This document shows positions 17,782-25,326 of a stretch of DNA of 56,215 nucleotides, one piece after another (the stretch's first letter is position 1; each line of letters opens with the position of its first letter). Location: the NCBI GenBank assembly GCA_016788865.1, contig JAEUSB010000076.1, forward strand, positions 1-56,215, given 5' to 3'. The notes under the pieces were generated by a model. It did not search any database and was not told the DNA's origin. It saw only the letters and a program-made list of their open reading frames with translations. The position numbers were made by a program, and so were the translations under genes. The stretch is from Leptospirales bacterium (GTDB taxonomy: Bacteria > Spirochaetota > Leptospiria > Leptospirales > Leptonemataceae).

Positions 17782-18711
17782 CTATTCTTTGAGGATATAC
17801 GTGACGCGCTCAGCGGCCCAATCTCCGCGCTTTTCCTCCTTCAGCTCCGTTTGAATCCCCCGGTACAGAGCCTCGCTTTCCTTGGCCGGCAGGGTGGGGA
17901 AGGATGCACTGGAGCGCTCATTTTGCAATCGCACAGGCTTACTTGAGACGATTGCCTGAATTGTTTCTGCCCCGGCGGGTGGGACCAGCTTCCACTCAAA
18001 GTCGTCCTTTTCCCCTGGGAACGAATACTCTTTGTCTACCATCACGCCTTCATTTCCTGAAAAGCGATTTGGATAAATCAAAGTCATGGTCCCGTCTCCG
18101 CCGATTGCGTAAATGGATACGAAGACGCGGCTGGCGGCATAGGCGTCATGCTTCAATACCTTGAATTTGAGCTGCAACTTCTCTCCGAGTTTGTACTGGG
18201 GATTTTTCCCTTTGTTCAATTGTAGCAACACGGTGTAGGGACTGTCCGGATTGTCCAACATGGAATGAATGGAGATTGTCTTAATTGCATTGGCGCTGAA
18301 TTCGCGGGCTAGAGACTCTGAGTCACCGGAGTTTACGGAGGCACCAATAACCACGCCTGTTTCTGCACGAAGTACGCGCATGGTAGCTTTCAACGATTTA
18401 TCGGTGGATGGCAATATTTCACCTACGATCAAGTAATCCGCTCCCACCATTTTACCTAGCTGGGGAGCCTGAGCTTCATTGAACAGGCCAGTCTGGCTTC
18501 GCGCCAGTTCCTCAAGCGCCTTCTTGAGCTGGTTTCGTTCTGCAACGGGAAATGCCTGACGGTTTACGATATCGGTTGAGATGCGTGCAGCCATCTCTTC
18601 GCCCAGCGCCGCATCCTTGTTCTGAAAGGGCAAGATAGCGACCACGGGCTGCTTCTCCGCAGAGGCCTGCGTGAATGCGAATAGGAGCGAGCAGAGAACG
18701 AGTGCTCGCAT
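17782..18711 (-). CDS. Exported CsgG-like protein with DUF4384 domain
   Basis: 309 residues. A signal peptide (about 1-18) ends in ASA. Residues about 20-145 resemble the CsgG/FlgO nucleotide-hydrolase-like fold: VAILPFQNKD, VAERNQLKKALEELARSQTG, LGKMVGADYLIVGEI. Residues about 155-270 resemble the DUF4384 beta domain (KLGEKLQLKFKV, GGDGTMTLIYPN). CsgG-type proteins assemble in the periplasm or outer membrane for secretion or envelope assembly. There is no lipobox cysteine. It is the last gene of the four-gene cassette, and its start lies three bases after the previous stop. Confidence 0.78.
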   Translation of the reverse strand: MRALVLCSLLFAFTQASAEKQPVVAILPFQNKDAALGEEMAARISTDIVNRQAFPVAERNQLKKALEELARSQTGLFNEAQAPQLGKMVGADYLIVGEILPSTDKSLKATMRVLRAETGVVIGASVNSGDSESLAREFSANAIKTISIHSMLDNPDSPYTVLLQLNKGKNPQYKLGEKLQLKFKVLKHDAYAASRVFVSIYAIGGDGTMTLIYPNRFSGNEGVMVDKEYSFPGEKDDFEWKLVPPAGAETIQAIVSSKPVRLQNERSSASFPTLPAKESEALYRGIQTELKEEKRGDWAAERVTYILKE

Positions 18712-18714
18712 AAC

Positions 18715-19167
18715 CTACCTCGGCAGTGCCAGAGATGTGCGGTCGTTTATTTCGAAACGAAGCAAAGGGTATAACTCTCCGCGCTGCGGCGTGAAGTCCT
18801 TGAACATGTTCTCTTCGACAGATTTGATTGTATTGCATCTAAACGAGAACAGATACAGTCTACTTTCCTGTTCTGCGCGAAACTCAATCCCTGCATCCCA
18901 GACGGGTAGACATCGTGCCTTGAACTGAGGATCATAGTTCGAGTTGTCCTTGAGAATTTTCTTCAATCTCGCGATCACTTCGGGATCCGTTACCTGCCGC
19001 ACAGATTGAAAATCCTTCCTTGGATCGATTGGATCGATCGTTTCAGCGTAACTGTATATATAAACGCCATTGGCCTTCTGAACAATCTCAATACCCCGAG
19101 GGCTTTGCGCATAAAGTGCGAGAGGAAGGATCAGGGAGGCGACAAGGATGCTGCTCAGTCGATTCAT
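18715..19167 (-). CDS. Small exported protein of unknown function
   Basis: 150 residues from ATG 19167, chosen because it gives a clean signal peptide (MNRLSSILVASLILPLALYA). An upstream start at 19233 would add 22 basic residues before it and is less likely. The mature protein is about 130 residues with two cysteines (in KARCLPVWD and SFRCNTI) that could form a disulfide. I do not recognise the family. It sits between the Omp85-like and CsgG-like genes. Confidence 0.72.
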   Translation of the reverse strand: MNRLSSILVASLILPLALYAQSPRGIEIVQKANGVYIYSYAETIDPIDPRKDFQSVRQVTDPEVIARLKKILKDNSNYDPQFKARCLPVWDAGIEFRAEQESRLYLFSFRCNTIKSVEENMFKDFTPQRGELYPLLRFEINDRTSLALPR

Positions 19168-19212
19168 ACGTTCATTAACTGAGATCGCATCCCCTGCTGG
19201 AAAGTTCAATTT

Positions 19213-19234
19213 TTTGCGGGCCGGAGCCCGCAAA
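19213..19234. repeat. Stem-loop between the Omp85-like gene and the small exported-protein gene
   Basis: TTTGCGGGC (19213-19221), loop CGGA, GCCCGCAAA (19226-19234), a perfect nine-base stem. On the transcribed minus strand it is followed by A-rich sequence with no T-run, so it is not a standard terminator. It may stabilise the upstream mRNA or adjust expression within the operon. Confidence 0.5.
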
Positions 19235-19241
19235 TGTAGTT

Positions 19242-20675
19242 CTAGAACAAATGGTTGAAGGAGAAGTTACCGTTTGAGCCGTACTGAGAGCGGCCGTAGC
19301 TAATGTTAATGACTGTATTACGCTGCCAAACAATGCGAATCCCACCGCCATTAGCCTTGTGCCAACCTTTGCCATCGATCTCTTTTACTGTAGGAGCTAC
19401 GCGCCCTTCATCATGGTAACCGAGTATGACAAAATCCATGCCACCGAGCGCCCCAATCTTGAATGTGGTCAGGCGAACCTCAGCGTTGGCTATTGTCATA
19501 ACGCGGTCTACGAATTGATTGGCTGAGTAGCCGCGGACACCACCGTTTCCGCCCAGACCCTCTGCGTTCTCACGCATTGTGTAAATCCGGCCAGCCTCGA
19601 AGAACGGCACATTTCCATGTGTCTTCTGTCCGAGCAGGCGATATGCAAACACGAGTTCACGATCGTAAGAATTGAAAAACGACGGTGCAACGTCGATGTA
19701 CTGGCGGAACGTGGCAGTGGTTCTGGTGTAGGAATAGTGACTTCCTGTTCCTTTACCCACCCCTTCGACATGGATGTCGGTAAAGATACCGCCATTTGGG
19801 TTGCTCTCCCGCTGACGAGGACGTGAGTCGTAAGCCAGGGCTCCACGGAGCCCGTTTACGAATCTGCGCTTTTCTGTGGCATCGTAGCCGAAAGGTTGTT
19901 CGTTATCAATCAGGGTCTTGATATTCGGGACGGTGTTCCCGTTTTCTTTGTCATTCTGATAGGATTGAATCTTGTAGCTCTGGCCACGGAATCCAACGAA
20001 CCATTTGAAGTTAGTCTCACCAATGAAGTTCTCGGTAGATAGGTTTGCAAAAGGCTTGATCCTATCGTAGTAGAAATACTTGTTCTGGCTTTCACGCAGG
20101 ATTCTGCGTGAAGGGTTAAATGCGCGCAGGCCGGCTGTAGATGGGCTGGTAAGCGCCAGTGTGTTTAGCGTGATGTCATCATCATACTGGTAGTAATCTC
20201 GCTGGTTAGCCGGCGGAGTGTTTTCATTGATTGGGATTTCCCCGCTCTTGATCTTCTTGATGCGTCTGAGATCGTGGTAGTTTCCATAGCCATACCACTG
20301 GGCATTCAATGTCCTTTCAAGTCCGGCATTCAGGCGGAGGCGGAGGCCAAGCCCCAGGAAGTTCAGCATATCCAGTGAGCCTTCATGATACTCATAGCCG
20401 AATGTGGTTTTGTAATACTGTCCGTAGGCCTGGAACTTGAAGGGTGCGTATCCTTCCTCATAATAGGTTGCGTACACGCGAACCCCTTTACCGATTCCAT
20501 CATCCGTGCTAAAGCTGATGAGCGGCAGACCGGTAAACTTCAGTCCCTCAAGCTTAGGGGCCGTAGTTGGTGCTGGGGTATCGTTTTGCTTGTCAGCGTC
20601 TTTTGGCTGAGCAAAAACCGAGGATACCGTTAGAATTAGAATAACAATAGCGAGTAACGTCTTTTTCATCATCAT
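19242..20675 (-). CDS. Omp85-superfamily-like outer-membrane barrel without POTRA domains
   Basis: 477 residues. A signal peptide (about 1-22, ending VFAQ) is followed by a short acidic/Pro linker and then a beta barrel that fills the rest and ends in NFSFNHLF with a terminal Phe. Near residue 380, GLGGNGGVRGYSANQFVD matches the VRGY/F motif of the conserved L6 loop in Omp85 (BamA/TamA/Patatin-like) barrels. No POTRA repeat is visible. Known POTRA-less relatives occur in Bacteroidota and Spirochaetes, mostly with unknown roles. It starts two bases after the stop of the lipoprotein gene. Confidence 0.8.
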   Translation of the reverse strand: MMMKKTLLAIVILILTVSSVFAQPKDADKQNDTPAPTTAPKLEGLKFTGLPLISFSTDDGIGKGVRVYATYYEEGYAPFKFQAYGQYYKTTFGYEYHEGSLDMLNFLGLGLRLRLNAGLERTLNAQWYGYGNYHDLRRIKKIKSGEIPINENTPPANQRDYYQYDDDITLNTLALTSPSTAGLRAFNPSRRILRESQNKYFYYDRIKPFANLSTENFIGETNFKWFVGFRGQSYKIQSYQNDKENGNTVPNIKTLIDNEQPFGYDATEKRRFVNGLRGALAYDSRPRQRESNPNGGIFTDIHVEGVGKGTGSHYSYTRTTATFRQYIDVAPSFFNSYDRELVFAYRLLGQKTHGNVPFFEAGRIYTMRENAEGLGGNGGVRGYSANQFVDRVMTIANAEVRLTTFKIGALGGMDFVILGYHDEGRVAPTVKEIDGKGWHKANGGGIRIVWQRNTVINISYGRSQYGSNGNFSFNHLF

Positions 20676-20677
20676 CC

Positions 20678-21271
20678 TCAGTACATTTTTACCAGATTAA
20701 AGCCATACGTAACAACCAGGGAACCAGCGTTAGGCTGCGCAGAGTCGCTCAAGCGTAGCTTCAAGGTTCCAGGCAGGTTTGCGGGATCATTTGTGGCAGA
20801 GAAATCAATCAATTCTGCTCTTGTTGTGTTGCTAGAAAGCGAGGACAGCTGTGAACCAAGTCGCATAGTATTGACGTTCCCTGATCCGGTATCATAGCCT
20901 TGCTCTGTAACTACGTTCGCGGTCACCTGGTAAAGGTTTGTGGGCAGCAGATTGTAGTTTGGGATTACCAGGGTCATGTTTGCATGCAAGACATTGTTAG
21001 CCGTATGCTGGAAGATGATTGTCGCGTTATTCGGCACTGTTGCGACGGTGTCCTGTTCAAGTGCTTGATACGTTTCGCAGCTGATCACCTGATTGACAAC
21101 GTTATCCGCCGAGCACTCCCGACTTGTCAGCGCACCATTCCAGGCATAGGCTTCGACATAATTCAGGTTCAGTAGAGAGACAAGAGGGCTGACGTCTGTT
21201 GGCCCTTCATCGCCGGATTTGCAGCCGACGAACAGTGCCATTGTGAGTAGGGCAGTGATAGCAATTCGCAT
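20678..21271 (-). CDS. Predicted lipoprotein, first gene of the envelope cassette
   Basis: 197 residues from ATG 21271, chosen because AAAGG lies five bases upstream; the ATG at 21289 has no ribosome-binding site. The signal peptide ends in a lipobox-like LFVGC. The mature protein is rich in Asn, Thr, Ser and Leu with a beta-sandwich look (NATIIFQHTA, LKLRLSDSAQ, LVVTYGFNLVKMY) and a Cys pair that may be a disulfide. I do not recognise the family. Only two bases separate it from the Omp85-like gene, so a surface lipoprotein working with that barrel is a reasonable idea. Confidence 0.75.
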   Translation of the reverse strand: MRIAITALLTMALFVGCKSGDEGPTDVSPLVSLLNLNYVEAYAWNGALTSRECSADNVVNQVISCETYQALEQDTVATVPNNATIIFQHTANNVLHANMTLVIPNYNLLPTNLYQVTANVVTEQGYDTGSGNVNTMRLGSQLSSLSSNTTRAELIDFSATNDPANLPGTLKLRLSDSAQPNAGSLVVTYGFNLVKMY

Positions 21272-21382
21272 GGTGGCCTTTAAAAACATTTTTCTGGATT
21301 TAAGTCAATAGAAAAGGGGAAGAAAAAGGACTTTAGACGAAAAAATATGCGAGCTGCTTAAAAAACAGGTTTACAACAGTTT

Positions 21383-21416
21383 CCCTATTTTATAGAAACA
21401 TCGTACAAAAATAGGG
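21383..21416 (+). repeat. Upstream stem-loop in the holB leader
   Basis: CCCTATTTT (21383-21391) and AAAATAGGG (21408-21416) pair perfectly over nine bases with a 16-base loop. It lies in the divergent region between the envelope cassette and holB, 14 bases before the terminator at 21431. Together they look like a leader RNA or a short stand-alone RNA. It could also be an operator for a DNA-binding protein. Confidence 0.55.
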
Positions 21417-21430
21417 GCAGGAAGAGTGGC

Positions 21431-21455
21431 GCCCGGCCAAGCGGCCGGGCTTTTT
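21431..21455 (+). terminator. Intrinsic terminator immediately upstream of holB
   Basis: GCCCGGCC (21431-21438), loop AAGC, GGCCGGGC (21443-21450), then five T. The stem is perfect and ends nine bases before the holB TTG start at 21464. No plus-strand protein gene precedes it, since the previous genes run leftward. It therefore ends a short upstream RNA or acts as an attenuator. Confidence 0.8.
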
Positions 21456-21463
21456 GACTTACG

Positions 21464-22405
21464 TTGAATCATTTTACGGAACTTAGAGGGCAACCCCGGG
21501 CACTCCAGATATTGGGCCAATACCTAACACGACCCGTCCCACCACTACTCATCTTCGCCGGACCTGAAGGTACCGGCAAGTATTCGGCTGCCGAGGCCTT
21601 TGTCAGAGTTTTGTTCTGCGATACGCGCTCTGCGTGCGGACAGTGTATTGCGTGCAGGAAGATGTTAAAAGGGGATCATCCCGACTATATCCGATTTCCA
21701 TCCGATAGAGTGAAAATCGGAGACAGAAAGAAACCAGAGGATTTTACTATCAGGTGGCTGATCTCAAGCAGGTTGTCCTACAGACCCCATGAAGCGGATA
21801 CGCGCTTTGTCCTTTTTCCGGATGCATCGGCCATTCAGGATGAGGCGGAAACAGCGTTACTGAAGACTCTGGAGGAACCACCGGCGCATACACGTTTCAT
21901 CTTTCTGGTTTCTGATTTGCAATTGCTAAAGCCGACCATCCTCAGCCGTGGCGTGATCATTCCATTCCAACTCCTGTCTCGTGATTCTATTAGCGAAATC
22001 TATGCAGGCGATCCCTCCACCCTTGACCTGTTGGGTGGCAGTCTGGAGAATCAGGGCATCATCAACTCGGCCCTTTTCAACGACTTGCGAAACCGGGTAA
22101 AGGGGATCCAAAGCAGATTGGACTTAATTGAACTCGAAAAATGGCTGAACGAGCAGGAGAAAGTCGCTGATAAAGCCGCAGATAAAGTCGCGGAACCAGG
22201 GGGCGAATTTGTCGACGGGAAGCGAATTTGGGAACTCGCAACGCTTGCGTGGATCCACGAGCTGGCTCAGTCACCGGAAGCGAATCGGTCAAAATTGGAC
22301 GCACTGTTTGCATTCAAGGAGAGGCTGCATACAGACATGCCCGGCTATCAGTCGTATAGCGTTTCGCTGCTCTTTGCCACTTTGATTCAGGCAGAAGGTG
22401 CTTGA
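21464..22405 (+). CDS. holB: DNA polymerase III delta' subunit-like clamp-loader ATPase
   Basis: 313 residues, start TTG at 21464; a stop codon lies just upstream in frame. The clamp-loader pattern is clear: LRGQPRALQILGQYL, Walker A IFAGPEGTGKYSAAEAF, a four-Cys zinc module (CDTRSACGQCIACRKM), then ETALLKTLEEPPAHTRFIFL and TILSRGVIIPF. The usual SRC motif reads SRG, which suggests weak or no ATPase activity, as known for delta'. It helps load the beta clamp. A KVADKAADKVAE repeat lies near residue 235. Its 3' end overlaps the convergent nitrilase gene by 19 bases. No ribosome-binding site is visible. Confidence 0.85.
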   Translation: MNHFTELRGQPRALQILGQYLTRPVPPLLIFAGPEGTGKYSAAEAFVRVLFCDTRSACGQCIACRKMLKGDHPDYIRFPSDRVKIGDRKKPEDFTIRWLISSRLSYRPHEADTRFVLFPDASAIQDEAETALLKTLEEPPAHTRFIFLVSDLQLLKPTILSRGVIIPFQLLSRDSISEIYAGDPSTLDLLGGSLENQGIINSALFNDLRNRVKGIQSRLDLIELEKWLNEQEKVADKAADKVAEPGGEFVDGKRIWELATLAWIHELAQSPEANRSKLDALFAFKERLHTDMPGYQSYSVSLLFATLIQAEGA

Positions 22406-23118
22406 ACAATCACTGTCTTAACTATCTCTTTATCTTCTTCGCCCAGGGCCACTCGCCAACTAATTCCATTTGGCGTCACAACGAGCGATCGCCCCTGAAT
22501 TTTTTTGCCGAATGTAGTCCCCGTCCCGCAGCATTTTGCAATAACCATATTGTGTTTAGCAGCAGGCGCACAAAAAAGGTTTTCATCGCGGGCTCGCTTT
22601 TCTTCCACTGATTCTTCGCGAAAGGGAGAGTTCATTACGGTAAAGACCAGCTGCACACCCATAGCGGCAAGCTCGTCAAGCTGTGCCGGTTGCAAAACAT
22701 CAGCGCAGATCAAGACCCCAAAGCGAAATCCTCCGAGAATGAAGATGCCCGGCTCTGTCCCCGCTGCGAATACCTTCTTCTCATTCTCCGTCAGGTTGCG
22801 TTTTCTATAATAGTCTACTACCTGTGAGTTGTAGATTACGGGGGTAGCATTGAACAGTTTTCCGTCTTCCTGCAGGAGGACGGACCCACCAATAATGATT
22901 CCTTTGTAAAGATCGCTCAGTTTGAGCAACCAGTCGACGGTGGTCTTACTCTTTTCAATTCCGTTTGCGTGATCTCGCACGGTTGCATCTGCGAACAGGT
23001 ATTCCGGCAGAACCAGAAAGTCTGATTTAAGTCCAGAGAGCTTCTTAAAAGCAGAGGGTCCCAGGGGTTCAGGGATGGATTTCTGGAAGATAGAGATCTT
23101 TACCAATCCCACCCACAT
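22387..23118 (-). CDS. Carbon-nitrogen hydrolase (nitrilase superfamily)
   Basis: 243 residues. The full Glu-Lys-Cys triad is present: Glu39 in LVLPEYLF, Lys107 in YYRKRNLTENEKKVF, and Cys138 in FGVLICADV. Such enzymes hydrolyse amides or nitriles in the cytoplasm; the omega-amidase, carbamoylputrescine and NAD-synthetase branches cannot be told apart here. The sequence is slightly shorter than the usual 260-280 residues. The 3' end overlaps holB, a convergent arrangement. Confidence 0.87.
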   Translation of the reverse strand: MWVGLVKISIFQKSIPEPLGPSAFKKLSGLKSDFLVLPEYLFADATVRDHANGIEKSKTTVDWLLKLSDLYKGIIIGGSVLLQEDGKLFNATPVIYNSQVVDYYRKRNLTENEKKVFAAGTEPGIFILGGFRFGVLICADVLQPAQLDELAAMGVQLVFTVMNSPFREESVEEKRARDENLFCAPAAKHNMVIAKCCGTGTTFGKKIQGRSLVVTPNGISWRVALGEEDKEIVKTVIVQAPSA

Positions 23119-23253
23119 CGGGTGCTAGCCTGCCAGGTGAATGTCAATCCTTTAAAATCCCGGAGCGATGCCGTTCACGGAAACCCGATGGGATTGCGCG
23201 TCGCCTTTTTGCTTGCGTTCTAAACGATTCCTTCCATTGGTCCCCATATCATC

Positions 23254-23868
23254 GTGGCGAACTCACTGGAGCAAATAATTGTGAAGCTCGGGCGCGAAGG
23301 CTGCCAGGGGACAGCGAGGGATTTTGCCGCCTGGGCTTCTTTCGTCACGGGCCAACCGGTATCCGATGCTGCTCCCATGCTCCAGACGCTCCTGGGGCAG
23401 GGTGTCTTCAAAATGCATCCGGATATTGAGGGTGAGTTTATGCATTCCGGATTGGTTGAGATCCCGAAGCGTCAGGAATATCAGGTTTCTGGCAACCTTC
23501 GAGATTCGCCTATCCAGATGGTCCGGTCCAGACTAGAAACGTTCCTCCGGTTTCATGGCGCCAGCGAAGACTTTGTCATGGATGTCAGCATCGCGACGAC
23601 GGAAGCCATGGAAAACGCAGTGAAATATAGCGACCACAGTCCAATTTCCATTCTTTATTTCATCGAAGACGGAACTTTTCATATACGGATAACCAATCGG
23701 CTCAGTGAAGTGCGCCTCGAAAAGGATATCGAGGCCGGTAAATACACAAGCACCACCACACTCATGCGCGGGATGATGGTTATGGTGAAGCTCTTTGACG
23801 AGATGGACATAGAGATTAAGGAAGATGAGAAGATGGCAGTCTTCTCGGCCCATAAACGACTGGCCTGA
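23254..23868 (+). CDS. RsbW-like anti-sigma factor/serine kinase (HATPase_c_2)
   Basis: 204 residues, start GTG at 23254. The N-terminal 80 residues are a separate small domain, perhaps a winged helix. The rest is a GHKL ATPase of the RsbW/SpoIIAB type: VSIATTEAMENAVKYSDHSP is the N-box, and TTLMRGMMVMVKLFDEMDI covers the lid and G2 region. Such proteins bind and phosphorylate a STAS antagonist. A STAS protein (45433-45756) and a PP2C phosphatase domain (50567-53626) occur in this window, not adjacent. No ribosome-binding site is obvious. Confidence 0.82.
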   Translation: MANSLEQIIVKLGREGCQGTARDFAAWASFVTGQPVSDAAPMLQTLLGQGVFKMHPDIEGEFMHSGLVEIPKRQEYQVSGNLRDSPIQMVRSRLETFLRFHGASEDFVMDVSIATTEAMENAVKYSDHSPISILYFIEDGTFHIRITNRLSEVRLEKDIEAGKYTSTTTLMRGMMVMVKLFDEMDIEIKEDEKMAVFSAHKRLA

Positions 23869-23960
23869 GTTCCTTCCTTTTTCCTGGAAAAAGGCTTGCT
23901 TCTTTTTGGAAACTTTTGCACACTGCACCATAGACTAAAAACCACGTAGGGGGAATAACA

Positions 23961-24806
23961 ATGCGTAAATTAGCACTGTTAGCATTCGTGGGTTTGTTGG
24001 CCGGAGATCTCTCGGCTGCTACCTACAGACTTTTTGTACACGGACGTTCTGGCTCAAACCATTGCCAGGCGCTCACAAGCACAGCAAGCGGAACAACTGA
24101 CTATAACAACTATTGGGGCGGAACTGTAACAGGTCTCTCAAATGTTCGTTATGTTGGCTTTGACGGAACTCAAAGCGGCGGAGCTTATAGCTGGAACAAC
24201 TGCGGTGCTCAAAAGCAATTGAATGATGCGCTTCGCGTTTTCTGCGGCACTGGCAACACTTGCGAAATCTACACCCACTCAACAGGTGGCCTGGTTGTCG
24301 CTGCTTACTTCGGTCTGAACAATCCAACCACAAACATTAGCCGCATTCAGCTGATGGCATCTGCAGCTGGTGGATCAGAACTGGCTGATTTCTCGACTTC
24401 ATACCTGGCATGGCTGGGGTTTGATACTCTGGGCGGTCAACTGGATCAATCCGTGAGCACAGGCGGTGCGCGTAACGGTTTCAATCACAGTCAGGCGCGC
24501 GGACGCACCTACTACACAACTTCTGGTGAAGGTTCTGATTACCTCAACGTAACCAGCCCACTTCTTCCAGGCAAGGATGACGGCGTTCTGGCTAACCACA
24601 GCCTTTGCAGTGTCAACCGTGTAACTGGCGTTGGTGTTTCCTGTACACGTGGAAACGCTCGTATGACTGAGTCATATGCTTGCGGATTCCTGTGGCTGAG
24701 CACTTGCTACTACAATTACGACCGCTGGACTCCTTACTACACAGTATGGCAAGGTGGAAGCAGCGAATCTCATGGCGGAGCCAAGAGAGACTACAACCGT
24801 CGCTAA
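23961..24806 (+). CDS. Secreted alpha/beta-hydrolase (lipase-like), Cys-rich
   Basis: 281 residues. A signal peptide (about 1-20) precedes an alpha/beta hydrolase with an early HG motif (LFVHGRSGS, oxyanion hole) and CEIYTHSTGGLVVAAYF, where Ser107 is the likely nucleophile in an H-S-x-G elbow. LLPGKDDGVLANHS probably supplies the acid, and a late His (SHGGAK) may complete the triad. At least eight cysteines suggest disulfides and export. It has a strong AGGGGG ribosome-binding site and its own terminator, and codon use differs from neighbours (more AAC, GGC, GCT), which suggests high expression. A lipase or esterase role is inference. Confidence 0.8.
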   Translation: MRKLALLAFVGLLAGDLSAATYRLFVHGRSGSNHCQALTSTASGTTDYNNYWGGTVTGLSNVRYVGFDGTQSGGAYSWNNCGAQKQLNDALRVFCGTGNTCEIYTHSTGGLVVAAYFGLNNPTTNISRIQLMASAAGGSELADFSTSYLAWLGFDTLGGQLDQSVSTGGARNGFNHSQARGRTYYTTSGEGSDYLNVTSPLLPGKDDGVLANHSLCSVNRVTGVGVSCTRGNARMTESYACGFLWLSTCYYNYDRWTPYYTVWQGGSSESHGGAKRDYNRR

Positions 24807-24837
24807 GATTGAAATTTCAATCCACGTGATTGGAGAA

Positions 24838-24864
24838 GGCCGGGTAAAACACCCGGCCTTTTTT
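24838..24864 (+). terminator. Rho-independent terminator of the secreted hydrolase gene
   Basis: GGCCGGGT (24838-24845), loop AAAAC, ACCCGGCC (24851-24858), then six T. The stem is perfect and lies 31 bases after the stop. Confidence 0.9.
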
Positions 24865-24871
24865 ATTTGCC

Positions 24872-25267
24872 CTACCCCTTTTCATACTCTTCCGCGCGCA
24901 ACAACACGAGGCCCGCGCCCAGGGCGAAGACTTCAGAGGCCATGCTTACATAGATGTAAAGATTGCCTGGCCCATCGAAGAGAAGGGTGATCAGTCGACC
25001 AAGCAACAGACCACCGCCGCAGGCAGTTGCCAGTAATATTGCACCCCTGCGATATCCCCCGCTAGCAATCCCGGCAATCAAAACCAGCGAAATGCCCAGA
25101 CAGAGTCCCCCATAAACGGCCCTGAAGTCAGCCAGAGCGGCGCTGCTCTGCAATTGGATTCCAATCATATCTGCGAAGCGCACGGGCGTGGCCAGAAAGA
25201 CCGCGGCGAATCCGGCGTAGATGGCAAGGTTCAAGAACAGGTAAGGTACTTTGAGTTTAGAAATCAT
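24872..25267 (-). CDS. Small four-helix membrane protein (DUF4345-like)
   Basis: 131 residues from ATG 25267, chosen because AGGAG lies six bases upstream; a start at 25300 lacks one. Four hydrophobic helices are visible. The early LATPVRFADMIGI and YGGLCLGISLVLI segments resemble DUF4345 proteins, small membrane proteins of unknown function. It lies 59 bases downstream of the AraC-type regulator on the same strand, so it may be its target or be cotranscribed with it. Confidence 0.72.
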   Translation of the reverse strand: MISKLKVPYLFLNLAIYAGFAAVFLATPVRFADMIGIQLQSSAALADFRAVYGGLCLGISLVLIAGIASGGYRRGAILLATACGGGLLLGRLITLLFDGPGNLYIYVSMASEVFALGAGLVLLRAEEYEKG

Positions 25268-25326
25268 CTTATTCTCCTGTGTTTTGACCAAGCTTAACAC
25301 AGGGGAACCCGAGAAGTCGACGGAGG

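Noticed and set aside
21370..21455. SRP (4.5S) RNA upstream of a clamp-loader gene, as in some bacteria
   Set aside because: The conserved GGAAGGAAGCAGC-type core of SRP RNA is absent.
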